Assembly: GCF_014280435.1 (NCBI RefSeq) | Contig: NZ_CP060388.1 | Span: 3,423,501-3,487,500, forward strand | Source of the DNA: Sphingobium sp. KCTC 72723 | GTDB taxonomy: Bacteria; Pseudomonadota; Alphaproteobacteria; Sphingomonadales; Sphingomonadaceae | DNA: 64,000 bases | Direction: 5' to 3' | Shown: in pieces, positions 17,244 to 26,671 of the stretch | Layout of the letters: each line of letters starts with the position of its first letter | Numbering within the stretch: position 1 is the stretch's first letter | Program-made: the position numbers and the translations under genes | The notes under the pieces: model-generated | Database searches by the model: none | Told to the model about the DNA's origin: nothing | The model's input: the letters and a program-made list of their open reading frames with translations, nothing else

Positions 17244-18865
17244 GCAGCCTTCTCCAGATCGTTGGTCAGCCTTGATGCCTGCCATTTCCACGGCAAAAAG
17301 TCATCGATCCGATTGATCGGGTGATCACCGATGCGCTCAATGACGTCAGTGAACCAAGCCTCGGGCTCGACGCCGTTGAGCCGGCATGTACCAGCCAGGG
17401 CGTAGAAGAGCGCGGCGGCCTCTCCCCCCTTCATGGAACCGACGAACATCCAGTTTCGGCGCCCGAGCGCGACACCGCGCAGGGCGTTTTCCACCAGATT
17501 GTTGCTGATCTCGAGCCGACCATCATCACAGTAGCGGACCATGGCCTGCCAGCGATTGAGCGGATAGCGACACGCACGCGCCAGATTGCTGTCAGAAGAC
17601 AGGCCACGGTTCTGAGTTTCAAGCCAGACGCGCAAGGCTTCCAGCTTAGGCACGGCCTTGACCTGGCGGATGCGTCGTCGCTCATCGGGTGGCGCACCCT
17701 TGATATCTCGCTCGATGGCGAAGAGCTCGTCGATCCGCACAACCGCCTCCGCCGCGATCGGTGACGGGCTCTTGTCCAAGATGTCGGTAAATTTCCGGCG
17801 CGCGTGGCTCCAGCATCCCACTTCGACGATATCCTTGAGCGCTTTGGTCTTGGGGTCACGGTAAAGTGCGTTGTACCCGGCAAAGCCGTCTGCCTGTAGA
17901 TACCCCCGATAGTCGGCGAGATGTTCTGCCGGATGCGCTCCGCCACGATCTGCGCTGAAGCGGAAGGCCACGGCAGGCGGGCTCATGTCGCCGCTGGAGC
18001 GGTCATCACGCAGATATACCCAGAAGTGCCCGGTCCGGCTGCCATCGCCATTGCCCAGCAGCGTGACCGGCGTGTCGTCACCGTGGATCTTGGCGGCTTC
18101 CCGGATATAGGCGAACAGCCGCTCACCCAGCGGCGCCAGCAGCCATGCCAGTTTTCGGGCCCAGCGGCTCATCACGTCCCGATCGATGTGGAGTCCCACG
18201 CGGCGGAAGATCACCGACTGCCGATGCCAGGGCTGATGATCGACAAAGCGATTGACGACGAGATGGGCCAGCAAGGTGCTGCTCGCCATCACCTTGGGCA
18301 GCGGCAGATCGACAGCGGGCACCTGGCGGATCTGTTCGCAGGACCGGCACACCAGTCTTGGTCGCACGTGGCGAATGACCCGGAAGCGCGCCGGGACATA
18401 GTCGAGGATCTCAGTGACAGCCTCGTCGATCTGTACTGACGGCCCGTTACAACCGGCACTGCACGGGCTGGGCTGATGATCGACTGTATGACGCGGGAAG
18501 TGCGAAGGAAGCGGAACACGGCCGCCGGATTTGCGGGCCGATTTCGCCACAGGCGGTGCCGCCACCTCATCGTTGGCGGGTTCCGGTGCCTCGACCTCCT
18601 CGAACATCAGCCGCAGCTGGGCGATATCCATTTTCTCTGAGCTACGACCGAACTGGACGCGCAGCAGCCGCGCGACGCGATGCTCGAGCTTTTCGATCCG
18701 CAAGGTCTGGGCTTTGACCGTGGCTTGCGCCGCCGTCAGTTCGGCCCGTTCCTGCGCCATGACATCGGCCATCTCCAGCAGCATTTTCTGCAGGAGGACC
18801 GGGTCAGTGGGAAGGCGATCAAGGGCGAACCGCATGCCGCCGATAATAACGGAAGCCGACGGCAA
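17240..18865 (-). CDS. tnpC: IS66 transposase TnpC
   Basis: A full-length 541-residue DDE transposase. N-terminal coiled-coil region (residues about 20-70), zinc-binding segment with Cys pairs (CSAGC, then CRSCEQ), the IS66 core with IHGDDTPVTLLG and LQADGFAGYN carrying the two Asp, and the Glu in ISNNLVENALRGV, followed by RRNWMFVGS. The IS66 C-terminal domain ends WKWQASRL. It appears intact. Confidence 0.95.
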   Translation of the reverse strand: MPSASVIIGGMRFALDRLPTDPVLLQKMLLEMADVMAQERAELTAAQATVKAQTLRIEKLEHRVARLLRVQFGRSSEKMDIAQLRLMFEEVEAPEPANDEVAAPPVAKSARKSGGRVPLPSHFPRHTVDHQPSPCSAGCNGPSVQIDEAVTEILDYVPARFRVIRHVRPRLVCRSCEQIRQVPAVDLPLPKVMASSTLLAHLVVNRFVDHQPWHRQSVIFRRVGLHIDRDVMSRWARKLAWLLAPLGERLFAYIREAAKIHGDDTPVTLLGNGDGSRTGHFWVYLRDDRSSGDMSPPAVAFRFSADRGGAHPAEHLADYRGYLQADGFAGYNALYRDPKTKALKDIVEVGCWSHARRKFTDILDKSPSPIAAEAVVRIDELFAIERDIKGAPPDERRRIRQVKAVPKLEALRVWLETQNRGLSSDSNLARACRYPLNRWQAMVRYCDDGRLEISNNLVENALRGVALGRRNWMFVGSMKGGEAAALFYALAGTCRLNGVEPEAWFTDVIERIGDHPINRIDDFLPWKWQASRLTNDLEKAA

Positions 18866-18902
18866 AGCCTACATAAAATGGCGGTTTTCCTGTTCTTTTT
18901 CA

Positions 18903-19259
18903 CTATGCGAGGCTCGGCGTGATGACCTCGTCGTGGACGATCGCCTGCTTCCAGTTCAGGCCTTCGAGCAACATCGCAAGCTGGGCTGCCGACAGCCGCA
19001 GCGCACCCTCATGGGCACGTGGCCAAACAAACTTTCCGCGCTCAAGACGCTTCGCATACAGACATAGCCCTGAGCCGTCCCAGACCAAGGCCTTCAGCCT
19101 GTCGCCCCTCTTCCCGCGGAACAGGAACACCGCCCCCGAGAAGGGATCGAGCTGAAGAATATTGCGCACCTGCGCTGACAGCCCGTCAAACCCCTTGCGC
19201 ATGTCGCACGGTGGCAGGGACAGGTAGATCTTCGTCGAAGGCGGGAGCGCCAGGCTCAA
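18903..19259 (-). CDS. tnpB: IS66 accessory protein TnpB
   Basis: A 118-residue Orf2 protein with the signature segments LPPCDMRKGFDGLSAQV and FRGKRGDRLKALVWDGSG. Its start overlaps the tnpA stop (ATGA at 19256-19259). It is required for transposition of IS66-type elements. Complete. Confidence 0.93.
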   Translation of the reverse strand: MSLALPPSTKIYLSLPPCDMRKGFDGLSAQVRNILQLDPFSGAVFLFRGKRGDRLKALVWDGSGLCLYAKRLERGKFVWPRAHEGALRLSAAQLAMLLEGLNWKQAIVHDEVITPSLA

Positions 19260-19648
19260 TGATCCAGCTCCCGCAAGACATCGAGCACCTGTTTCAGAGC
19301 AGCCCGATCAACCTCGCCATCAACCGACACCGTCAAGCCACACTGCCCTCGAACCTCGATCCGCCCAGCTTCTCGGGCTTTGGCCGACGGCGATGATGCT
19401 GCCAGTTCGACAGGTACGAAGCCTGCCATCGCTCCCCGGAGCAGTTGCTTGCGCCAGGTGTAGAGCTGACCCGTGCCTATCCCATGCCGCCGCGCTACGG
19501 CCGATATGACAACGCCCGGCACCGTCGTTTCCTTCAGGATCGCCAGCTTCTCCTCGTCGCTCCAGTTCCGACGCCGCTCCACCTGTACAAGCGCTCCGCC
19601 ATCCCCGCGACCGCTCATACGCGGCTCGTTTGACTGCTCACTGTCCAT
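19256..19648 (-). CDS. tnpA: IS66 accessory protein TnpA
   Basis: A 130-residue HTH protein: RRNWSDEEKLAILKETTVPG, then AVARRHGIGTGQLYTWRKQL. It is the first gene of the IS66 operon and overlaps tnpB by four bases. Complete. Confidence 0.92.
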   Translation of the reverse strand: MDSEQSNEPRMSGRGDGGALVQVERRRNWSDEEKLAILKETTVPGVVISAVARRHGIGTGQLYTWRKQLLRGAMAGFVPVELAASSPSAKAREAGRIEVRGQCGLTVSVDGEVDRAALKQVLDVLRELDH

Positions 19649-19723
19649 GCTCCCGCCTCCTTAAAGGCTGCGAGCTTTCCTATTTCGGTGATGCCGACAA
19701 GGCCACGTTCCGTCGGCGCTTAC

Positions 19724-19805
19724 CGCCATTGGCCCGGTCCTCGCGGCCTTCATGCCGAAAACGACCGCCGTAATATGGATGCCAGCGATAATGAAACTCT
19801 ACCAT
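19724..19805 (-). pseudogene. 5' part of the small IS-associated gene split by the IS66 insertion
   Basis: The ATG lies at 19805 on the minus strand and the frame reads MVEFHYRWHPYYGGRFRHEG before the IS66 element interrupts it. It resumes at 16613. The same N-terminal stretch, also cut by an IS66 end, is found at 43495-43531. Confidence 0.6.
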
Positions 19806-19829
19806 CTGCCCGACATGGGCAGAATGACC

Positions 19830-20084
19830 CTGCGATGGCCCGGGGAAGAAAAGCCTGGTTGTTTGTGGGCTCAGACCGCGGCGGCCAGCGCGCCGCCTTC
19901 ATGCTGAGCCTCATTGGCACGGCGAAGCTCAACGATATAGATCCCCAGGCTTGGCTAGCCGATGTTCTCACGCAGATCGCAGGCATCCCACAGAACCGTC
20001 TCCACGAACTGCTGCCCTGGAACTGGCGCGCAAAAGACGATCAACGCAAAGCCGCCTGATCCGCGGTTCTCACCGGATGCTTAC
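19830..20084 (+). pseudogene. IS66 TnpC, C-terminal fragment with right end
   Basis: The frame RGRKAWLFVGSDRGGQRAAF continues to ELLPWNWRAKDDQRKAA-stop at 20059, the C-terminal domain of an IS66 transposase. The terminal repeat (complement of GTAAGCATCCGGTGAG) ends at 20084. The core and N-terminus are absent. The same end reappears as a 47-base scrap at 57216-57262. Confidence 0.8.
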
Positions 20085-20351
20085 GACTATGTCGCCACAA
20101 TACTCGACGAGAACGTGGAGTTGCTGGAAGCCATCGTTTCAAACGACGACAACCTCACCTACGGTGCCATCGTCAGCGTCCAGACCGGTCCGGACGAGGC
20201 CATCACCGCGCTGACTGATCACGGCGTGGAAAAACTGACGGACATGCTCAGCGAGGCGCGTCTCACGACCAAGGCCTGGCACCAATTCCTCGATGACTTT
20301 ATCGACGATCCCGAACTCGCCGCGCGCTTCAAGGCCCATAAGCCGCGGTAA
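20085..20351 (+). CDS. Hypothetical protein, 5' truncated by an IS66 end
   Basis: An 88-residue frame (DYVATILDENVELLEAIVSN to AARFKAHKPR) runs directly out of the IS66 terminal repeat, so its start has been lost. It is acidic, helical in appearance and not from a transposase. I do not recognise the family. It is probably a remnant of the native sequence next to the EPS operon. Confidence 0.55.
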   Translation, partial: DYVATILDENVELLEAIVSNDDNLTYGAIVSVQTGPDEAITALTDHGVEKLTDMLSEARLTTKAWHQFLDDFIDDPELAARFKAHKPR

Positions 20352-20563
20352 TAATCGGACGGTTACGGTGCATCCATAGCTGCCGTCGGGTCACAGCATA
20401 TTCGAGTCACCTCGCCGCATGGCAACAGTCCTGAGAGCTGGAAGACACTTGAGCGATCCGCCTGAAGCCTTGGATCGGCACGCGTTCCAGCCGGCGCGCT
20501 TCTCATAAGGTCATGAAAATAAGCGATAAAACACCACTCTTACGGCACTCGCCTGGTCCCCGA

Positions 20564-21706
20564 TTACCGAACCGAGGACCGGTAGATCTTCTCGATGCGT
20601 TCAGCATGCTTCGCCGCGGTCAGCTCGGCAGTGACAGCCTGACCTGTCGCCACGAACCTGTCCGCCAATGCCGGCGCACTCAGTAATCGGCGGACCCGAT
20701 CGACCCATAGGTCGGTGTCATGCGGGTCGAGCAGGAAACCATTCTGGCCGTCCTCGACGATTTCCTTCAAACCCCCATCATCCGAAACGATTACGGGAAC
20801 GCCAACGGCCATGGCTTCAAGAACGTTTCGGGCTAGCGGCTCTCGTTCAGCAGGCGCCAGGATGATGTCGCAGGCAGCCATCCACTCATCGACCGGACGG
20901 ACAAAGCCAGGCGCTGCCAACCGCTCGGTCAGCCCGAAAGCCGCACGCTTGGCTTCGAACTGTTCGTCGCGCGGCTCGACAATGCCGCCGCACGCGACGC
21001 CGCGAACGGGACGTCCGTCAATATCCTCGCCCAGCCGCTGCATTATGTCGGCTAGCGCATAGGCGCGCTTTCTTTTGGTCAGGTTGCCAAAAACCCCTAT
21101 TAAAATGGCATTGTCCGGGAAGCCTAGACGTGCGCGCACAACGGAACGGGCCTGCTTGCGCTGTGCTTCGTCATAGAAGGTTTCCATCGCGTTGAACTCG
21201 ACAGTCGTTTTCTTTTGTGCCCACGCTGGCAAGATAGCCTTGGAATATCCAGAGACGGAAATAACCGCTTTTGCACAGGCAAGGGCGGCGGATACCGAGA
21301 CGCTTGCGCGCGATGACGTGCGCCAGTGCGCAATAAGAGCCGTCCTTGACATCATGCTTGGCAGGGCCCAGGTGCGCAGCATTGTGAGATCGTTCGTATG
21401 AACGATGTCGAGCCCGTGTCGGCGCGCAAACGCCGCGCAGGAGGGTGCTGCAAGAAGATGCTCGGCACGGACCCTGTCCGGGCGCGAGTAGCCCGGCGCT
21501 GACGACAGCGCTGGCAATGCGATCACATTTAGTCCCCGGGCCTTGGCTTCGTCATAGGCTCGTCCTGGACCATGGGTCATGACGATCACTTCATGTCCGC
21601 GATCCTGCAGGCCGCCAGCCATGACCATGGAGGACATGTTGCTGCCGCCGAACCGATCGCCCACATAGGGAAAGCCAATCTTGAATGTCGTCATGGTGCT
21701 GGACAT
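20564..21706 (-). CDS. GT4-family glycosyltransferase
   Basis: A 380-residue GT-B fold enzyme that adds a sugar to the lipid-linked EPS repeat unit at the inner membrane. The N-terminal acceptor domain opens with FKIGFPYVGDRFGGS. The donor domain carries ILIGVFGNLTKRKR and the EX7E motif in EREPLARNVLEAMAVGVPV. The ATG at 21706 is chosen because AAGAGGAAA lies just upstream; the frame stays open to 21841. It is the last gene of a minus-strand operon of five. Donor and linkage cannot be told from sequence. Confidence 0.88.
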   Translation of the reverse strand: MSSTMTTFKIGFPYVGDRFGGSNMSSMVMAGGLQDRGHEVIVMTHGPGRAYDEAKARGLNVIALPALSSAPGYSRPDRVRAEHLLAAPSCAAFARRHGLDIVHTNDLTMLRTWALPSMMSRTALIAHWRTSSRASVSVSAALACAKAVISVSGYSKAILPAWAQKKTTVEFNAMETFYDEAQRKQARSVVRARLGFPDNAILIGVFGNLTKRKRAYALADIMQRLGEDIDGRPVRGVACGGIVEPRDEQFEAKRAAFGLTERLAAPGFVRPVDEWMAACDIILAPAEREPLARNVLEAMAVGVPVIVSDDGGLKEIVEDGQNGFLLDPHDTDLWVDRVRRLLSAPALADRFVATGQAVTAELTAAKHAERIEKIYRSSVR

Positions 21707-21849
21707 TCCAGTTTCCTCTTGTGATTGCACGGACTTCCTTTCCCGACCATGGCCTTGCGCCTGCCGACATTCCAAAATTTCAACATCTTGCCGATCGTTC
21801 CGTGGCCGCTGGCCAAGGGTTAGACGCTGGCTCAGTGCCAATACGACAC

Positions 21850-23013
21850 CTAGATCGCCAAAAGCTCCAGATATCGTCTGGCGGCATTCTTCACGCTAAA
21901 TATCTTTGCCCGCTCTGCAGCGATGGCCCCTGCTTGGGGGTTGTCGAGGGCCTCGCCCATCGCTTGACTTAGAGCCGCAGTATCTCCGACCGGGACGAGC
22001 GGCCCATAGCGTCCGCCGTCGAGAATCTCCTTCGGGCCGCTGGGGCAGTCGGTTGCGACGACCGGAGCCCCACAGCTCATGCCTTCAACAAGAACATTGG
22101 GGAAACCCTCCCAGCGCGAGCTTAGGACCTGAAGATCCGCACGCCCCATCGCCGCGAACGGATTCTTACAAAAACCGGGCAGCGACACATCGGCGCCAAA
22201 GGCACTGGCAGAGATCAGCGCTTCGAGCGCGCCACGTTCAGAGCCTTCGCCAAATATGATCAATCGCGCAGGTCGCGCGGCACGCAGGAGAAAAAATGCC
22301 TGAATGAGACTCGCAAAGTCCTTCTGGTGATGCAGGCGACCTACGGCAATGATCGCTGGCCGGTCGCGATCGGGAGACTCAAGCCAAGGATGCGGGGCCG
22401 CTTCTTGTGCGCGCGCGAGAATTTTTTCGTCATACACGGGGTTGTGAACATAATGCACTTTGGTGGGGTCAAGATGCGCAAAGCCGATCAGATCCTGCGC
22501 CACCCCGTTGGACACCGCAATGATGCCGTTGCAGCGGCGGTAGGCCGCCGGCGTGAGCCTGTAGGTTATCTTTTCCCGCAGCGATCGTGCCGCTCCCGCC
22601 TTTTGCGATATCTGATTGCGTTCTGACACAAAGATCGCCCCCCGGAAACGGGCGAGCCTGGCCGCGGCGATCACCGCAATGTTGACGTGCGTGAGCGCGG
22701 ACAGAATGCGGTAGGGTTTGTGGACCCTGATCCAATTGGCCAGTGCTGGAATGGCGCCAAATACGGAGGTTTGGTTCAAGTTCACAAGGGGCAGATCCTC
22801 AGGGACGTCCTGAAGATATTCGCCTACTGCCTGGACGAGCACGAGGACGACGCTACGCCCCTCATCCTTCATACCGATTGCAAGCCGCAACATTGCACGC
22901 TCCGCTCCGCCGCCGCGCAAATCGTGGAGGAAGACTGCAATTTGAGGCTGGGAGGAAATGGACACAGCCCTTTGCTGTATCGGCGTCATGCGCGCCCCGC
23001 TATCAGTCGTCAT
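21850..23013 (-). CDS. GT4-family glycosyltransferase
   Basis: A 387-residue GT-B glycosyltransferase. The glycine loop HDLRGGGAERAM lies in the N-terminal domain, the donor domain starts with IIAVGRLHHQKDF, and the EX7E motif is in WEGFPNVLVEGMSCG, followed by ATDCPSGPKEIL. The start at 23013 overlaps the stop of the preceding gene (ATGA), which favours it over the longer open frame. It resembles the glycosyltransferase at 55766-56923 in the donor domain. Confidence 0.88.
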   Translation of the reverse strand: MTTDSGARMTPIQQRAVSISSQPQIAVFLHDLRGGGAERAMLRLAIGMKDEGRSVVLVLVQAVGEYLQDVPEDLPLVNLNQTSVFGAIPALANWIRVHKPYRILSALTHVNIAVIAAARLARFRGAIFVSERNQISQKAGAARSLREKITYRLTPAAYRRCNGIIAVSNGVAQDLIGFAHLDPTKVHYVHNPVYDEKILARAQEAAPHPWLESPDRDRPAIIAVGRLHHQKDFASLIQAFFLLRAARPARLIIFGEGSERGALEALISASAFGADVSLPGFCKNPFAAMGRADLQVLSSRWEGFPNVLVEGMSCGAPVVATDCPSGPKEILDGGRYGPLVPVGDTAALSQAMGEALDNPQAGAIAAERAKIFSVKNAARRYLELLAI

Positions 23014-23858
23014 CAGGCGTCGCGCGACCGCTCGGAATATTTGTGCATGAGATAAGCGGCGTGAACATTCGTGGTGAGATAGCGCCAGAACAGGCGACGC
23101 GGCTCGAGGGCCACCCGCCAGGCCCATTCAAAGCCGATATTCTGTATGAACTTCGGCGCCCGGCTGTGAACGCCGGCCAGATGATCGAACAGCCCGCCGC
23201 AAGTACGCACCCAAGTCACATTATTAAGCAATGCGCGCAGCTTGTGCGCCACGATCAGCTGCCGGGGATTGCCGATGCCAAGCCATAGCACGTCTGCGCC
23301 TGCAGCATCGACGTCCTGCGCAATCTGGGCGATGTCATCATCGCTGAAATAACCGTCGCGATGACCCACGATCCGCAGCGTGGGATAAAGGCGGCGGACC
23401 TCGGCGATGGCGCGGTCGTTGACGTCCTTGGTCGCGCCGACGATATAAAACCGCATGCCCACGGCCGCGGCCGCACGCGCTGCATCGTGGTACCAGTCGG
23501 TTGTCGCGACACGTTCCACAAGCGGATAGCGGGCATAGCGCTTCGACGCCTTCACCACCGACATGCCGTCGGCCGCTATATCGTCCGCCTGCTCGAGGGC
23601 GGCCTTGAACTCCATATCGCTACCGGAAAGCGAAAGCACCTGACCGTTGATTGTCGTGACCACCTTGGCTTTGTCACCGGGCTTTCTGCTCTTCCAGTCA
23701 TCGAGGAGCAATGCACACCACTGCGCAGACGAAAGATTATTGACAGCGATCCCGCCAATAACGACCCGTTCGCCGCGCCCGGGCGTTGAAACGGCCCGGG
23801 TACGACGGGTACGCGAGACACGTCCATGTGTAGCCATCGCTTTGGCCATTATTTGCAT
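23013..23858 (-). CDS. WecG/TagA/CpsF-family (GT26) glycosyltransferase
   Basis: A 281-residue membrane-associated glycosyltransferase of the family that includes WecG and GumM, adding a sugar to an undecaprenyl-linked intermediate. Visible family marks are TTINGQVL, ADGMSVVKASKR, RVATTDWYHD, YIVGATKDVND and LWLGIGNPRQ. It overlaps the genes on both sides (10 bases at 23849-23858 and an ATGA at 23013), so it is firmly within the operon. The first 30 residues are Arg/Thr-rich and the true start may be Met4 or Met8. Confidence 0.9.
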   Translation of the reverse strand: MQIMAKAMATHGRVSRTRRTRAVSTPGRGERVVIGGIAVNNLSSAQWCALLLDDWKSRKPGDKAKVVTTINGQVLSLSGSDMEFKAALEQADDIAADGMSVVKASKRYARYPLVERVATTDWYHDAARAAAAVGMRFYIVGATKDVNDRAIAEVRRLYPTLRIVGHRDGYFSDDDIAQIAQDVDAAGADVLWLGIGNPRQLIVAHKLRALLNNVTWVRTCGGLFDHLAGVHSRAPKFIQNIGFEWAWRVALEPRRLFWRYLTTNVHAAYLMHKYSERSRDA

Positions 23859-24973
23859 TCCTCCAGTAGAATATTTTCAAAGCCGTCGATCATCGCTTTC
23901 AGGCCGAAGCGCGCTTCGACATATGCCTTGGCGTCCCTCCCCAAAGACTGACGCTCCTCCGGCGAGGAAATCAGCTGCTGTATCGCGCTGTTCCAGCCTG
24001 TCGGATCGTCAAGCGAGACAAGCTTTGCAACGCATTCGCCGTCCACCGGGCAAAGCGTCTCCCGTTGCATGCTTATATCGCTGGTAATGATGGGCAGTCC
24101 GGCATGCATGGCTTCCAGTGTCGCATTGCTTTGTCCTTCATACCGGCTCGTCTGTATAAATACGTCGGCCGCCGCATAAAGATGCACGACATCGGCGTGG
24201 CTGACCCCTCCAAGAAGATGGACGCGGGGCGCCAGGCCGTGGCTTTCTATGAACGCTTCTAGTGCAGGTCGATCGTCACCGTCACCGGCAATGACCAGAT
24301 GCATGTCGGGCACATCACGCAGCCGTTCCAGAAGGAACGCGTAATATTTTTGGTAGGACATGCGACCGGCCGCAAAAAACAGCAATGTCTCTGCGGGAAG
24401 ATTAAACCGCGCACGCGCCTGCGCCTTGCTCAACGGGGAGGGTTTCCAGTCAATACCATTGTGGATGACGCACATTTTCTTGCGATAGGCGTGAGCATAG
24501 GAGTCAAACGAGTCCGAAACCGCTTGCGAAACACAGGTTATGCGGGTGTAGAGCGACGTGCTGCCCCAAATGCGATCCAGTATGCGCATCGCTGTACCAA
24601 AGGTCGGTCCAGGCGCGCGCTGTGACGCAATTCGTACCGGAATCCCTGCGAGAGCGGCGGCAAAACAGCCCATCACAGTCCCAAGCGGCATGAAGCATAG
24701 AACCGCGTCTGGTCGCTCCTTGCGCAGCTGCGCAAGAAGGCCCAGAAAAGCGAGCAGATAGCCAAGAGCGCTCAGATCACGAGTTTGACGTATGACCTGT
24801 ACCTTCGGATCGTCGACAAAAGCAGGCTTGTCTCTGTAAATAAAACGCACAGGTGCGTCATGGCCACGCGCGCGCAATTGCTTCGACACGCGCACCAGAG
24901 CTTCCTGCGCGCCCGCTGTGTTCATGAACGAAGCGATGCAGAAGATCTTCAGCCGAGCGGGATCAGTGCGCAT
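23849..24973 (-). CDS. GT4-family glycosyltransferase
   Basis: A 374-residue GT-B enzyme. The N-terminal loop reads IASFMNTAGAQEALVRVSKQ, the donor domain opens LLFFAAGRMSYQKYY, and the EX7E motif is in YEGQSNATLEAMHAGLP. It follows the 347-residue protein by 23 bases and overlaps the WecG-type gene by 10 bases. Confidence 0.9.
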   Translation of the reverse strand: MRTDPARLKIFCIASFMNTAGAQEALVRVSKQLRARGHDAPVRFIYRDKPAFVDDPKVQVIRQTRDLSALGYLLAFLGLLAQLRKERPDAVLCFMPLGTVMGCFAAALAGIPVRIASQRAPGPTFGTAMRILDRIWGSTSLYTRITCVSQAVSDSFDSYAHAYRKKMCVIHNGIDWKPSPLSKAQARARFNLPAETLLFFAAGRMSYQKYYAFLLERLRDVPDMHLVIAGDGDDRPALEAFIESHGLAPRVHLLGGVSHADVVHLYAAADVFIQTSRYEGQSNATLEAMHAGLPIITSDISMQRETLCPVDGECVAKLVSLDDPTGWNSAIQQLISSPEERQSLGRDAKAYVEARFGLKAMIDGFENILLEECK

Positions 24974-24996
24974 TCAATATCTTTCCATTCGACGCA

Positions 24997-26040
24997 TCAA
25001 ATCCATCCCGCCTTCTTGATGATATCGATCGGACGCAAATCCGATGACCCAAATTTATCAAGCCCCAATATCGATGCCGCTTCATGCTGGGTCGCTAGCG
25101 CTCCGGGCAATTTGTGAAGAGCATATTGTTCATCGAGGCTGGTACTGAAGAATAGATCGATATCGTCAATAAAGCGTTTAGCACGGTCCAGAATTTGGGG
25201 ATCTGTCAAGCGATCGGGTGCGCTGGTTCGCAGGATCTGCACGATATCGAAATCGAGACAATAGGGTGTCTTTTCGAGGAAGGGCGCCTTCCAGTAAAGC
25301 TTGCGCGCGCGATCAAACAGCGGCGGCGCCGCCTTGAACGGTGTGCGGCCCGTAGCGTAGTTGACCCAGTGAAGATGGACAATGCCCCCGACTTCGCCGG
25401 CTTCTGGATCATGCCGAATTCGGTAAAGCGCCTTGAAAACCCTTTGCGCAAACTCGCTGGAATAGCACTTCAAAAGGCCGTTGCGCGGGTTCACCAATCT
25501 GTCGGCTGCGGTCAGGACGTCGGCAGGTGCCGGCACATTTTGACGCGCAGCCTCTTTGGGTGCCAGCCGCCACAGATTGTACACGATAGAGGCGGCGCCG
25601 CCTACCCAGTGGCTCACACGCCAGCTGTGGTGGCTGAACTTTCTGGGCCAGCGCGGCACATTGTCGCTGTCAATAATGTCAACCATAGCCCAACCCGTCT
25701 TTGCGAATAATGGCTCCGCACACGGCATGCCACTATCGCGCAGAAGGGCTAGCGCGCCGAGAACATAGGCCGTCAGATGCACATTGGCTTGAGGGGCACC
25801 GGGCGCGGGCGCAGTAATGCCGCCCGCCAGGGACCAACTGGACGCATATTGCCAGAATGCCCGCGCGCCATCGGGCGTCAAGCGATGCGCCTGGCCGGTC
25901 AGACAAAGTGTGTATATCATGTCGCAAGCCCGCTCGACCGAAAGCGACGGCGCAGGAACACCGCGCGTCACAAGTAAAAGTGCATCGTTATGATGCGCCT
26001 CGAGATAGCTGTTGATGAGATGAACTGATTCCACCGTCAC
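24997..26040 (-). CDS. Uncharacterised protein at the head of the glycosyltransferase operon
   Basis: A 347-residue soluble-looking protein without signal peptide or clear membrane helix. Features include VHLTAYVLGALALLRDSG and SHHSWRVSHWVGGAASIVYN, a spacing of helices that recalls alpha/alpha-toroid folds such as glycan-processing or prenyl-cyclase-like enzymes, but no family is assigned. It is the first gene of the five-gene operon, so it probably acts in synthesis or modification of the EPS repeat unit. Confidence 0.75.
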   Translation of the reverse strand: MTVESVHLINSYLEAHHNDALLLVTRGVPAPSLSVERACDMIYTLCLTGQAHRLTPDGARAFWQYASSWSLAGGITAPAPGAPQANVHLTAYVLGALALLRDSGMPCAEPLFAKTGWAMVDIIDSDNVPRWPRKFSHHSWRVSHWVGGAASIVYNLWRLAPKEAARQNVPAPADVLTAADRLVNPRNGLLKCYSSEFAQRVFKALYRIRHDPEAGEVGGIVHLHWVNYATGRTPFKAAPPLFDRARKLYWKAPFLEKTPYCLDFDIVQILRTSAPDRLTDPQILDRAKRFIDDIDLFFSTSLDEQYALHKLPGALATQHEAASILGLDKFGSSDLRPIDIIKKAGWI

Positions 26041-26671
26041 GTAATATCCTTACTCAATAGGTCTAACCGGTGGCCCCGGGCGCATGCACCCTGGCTATGG
26101 GCTGCAGCCCTCCGGCCTGCGCCAGTGATGCCCCCCTCCGGCAATCACCCTCAGCACTGCACTGTCTGCCCGCAAAAGGGCGACTCGTACGATCGGCATC
26201 AAACAAGCAAACAGACGCTCAAGGTCGTTACGCAAGCGCTCCCTATATTGTGCACCTTCGGTTTGACAGCGCATTTACCACTCAAGCTCATCGGTTCTAA
26301 CATCTTTCCGCGTGACCATCCTCCATGCACAAGCTGGACGCGGCAAGCGGGAGAGCTTCCGCTGTACGCATTAAATCGGGTTCGATCCGTCACTCCGCTA
26401 ATTTGACAAACCTTATCCCGACCCGACCTGCATCGTTATACGCACAAACGGTTACATTATTGCATTGCAATATTTTCGGTTCGTCTTATTCCTGCCTGTA
26501 TTTGACGATGTGCCGGTTTGCACCGCAGCATAACGCTGCAGCCTGGCGCCCGGTGCGCAACCGCGACCTCCCTGAAAGGCACTACTTCCCGTTGCCATTA
26601 ATATCCCTTGAATAATAAGTAACAATTTTGCGTTAGCTGCGTTAGAGGCAGCTGCCCTTGGGAGATATTAC
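26041..26671. promoter_or_regulatory. Divergent promoter region between two EPS operons, 631 bases
   Basis: No credible gene. It separates the minus-strand glycosyltransferase operon from the plus-strand acyltransferase, phosphatase-flippase and polymerase genes. The AT-rich part near 26590-26640 likely carries the promoter of the plus-strand genes. No operator or riboswitch is recognised. Confidence 0.5.

Larger units (their letters stand above)
16614..19723 (-). mobile_element. Complete IS66-family element with passenger gene and 8-bp target duplication
   Basis: The ends are GTAAGCGCCGACGGAA at 16614 and its inverted copy ending at 19723. The 8 bases on each side are identical (CGCCATTG at 16606-16613 and 19724-19731), a perfect target duplication of the length expected for IS66. 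Gene order on the minus strand is tnpA, tnpB, tnpC, passenger. The element is about 3.1 kb and looks intact, so this insertion is probably recent. Confidence 0.95.

Noticed and set aside
26041..26671. Short frames of 60-95 codons in the divergent intergenic region
   Set aside because: Overlapping on both strands, without ribosome-binding sites or homology; typical chance frames.
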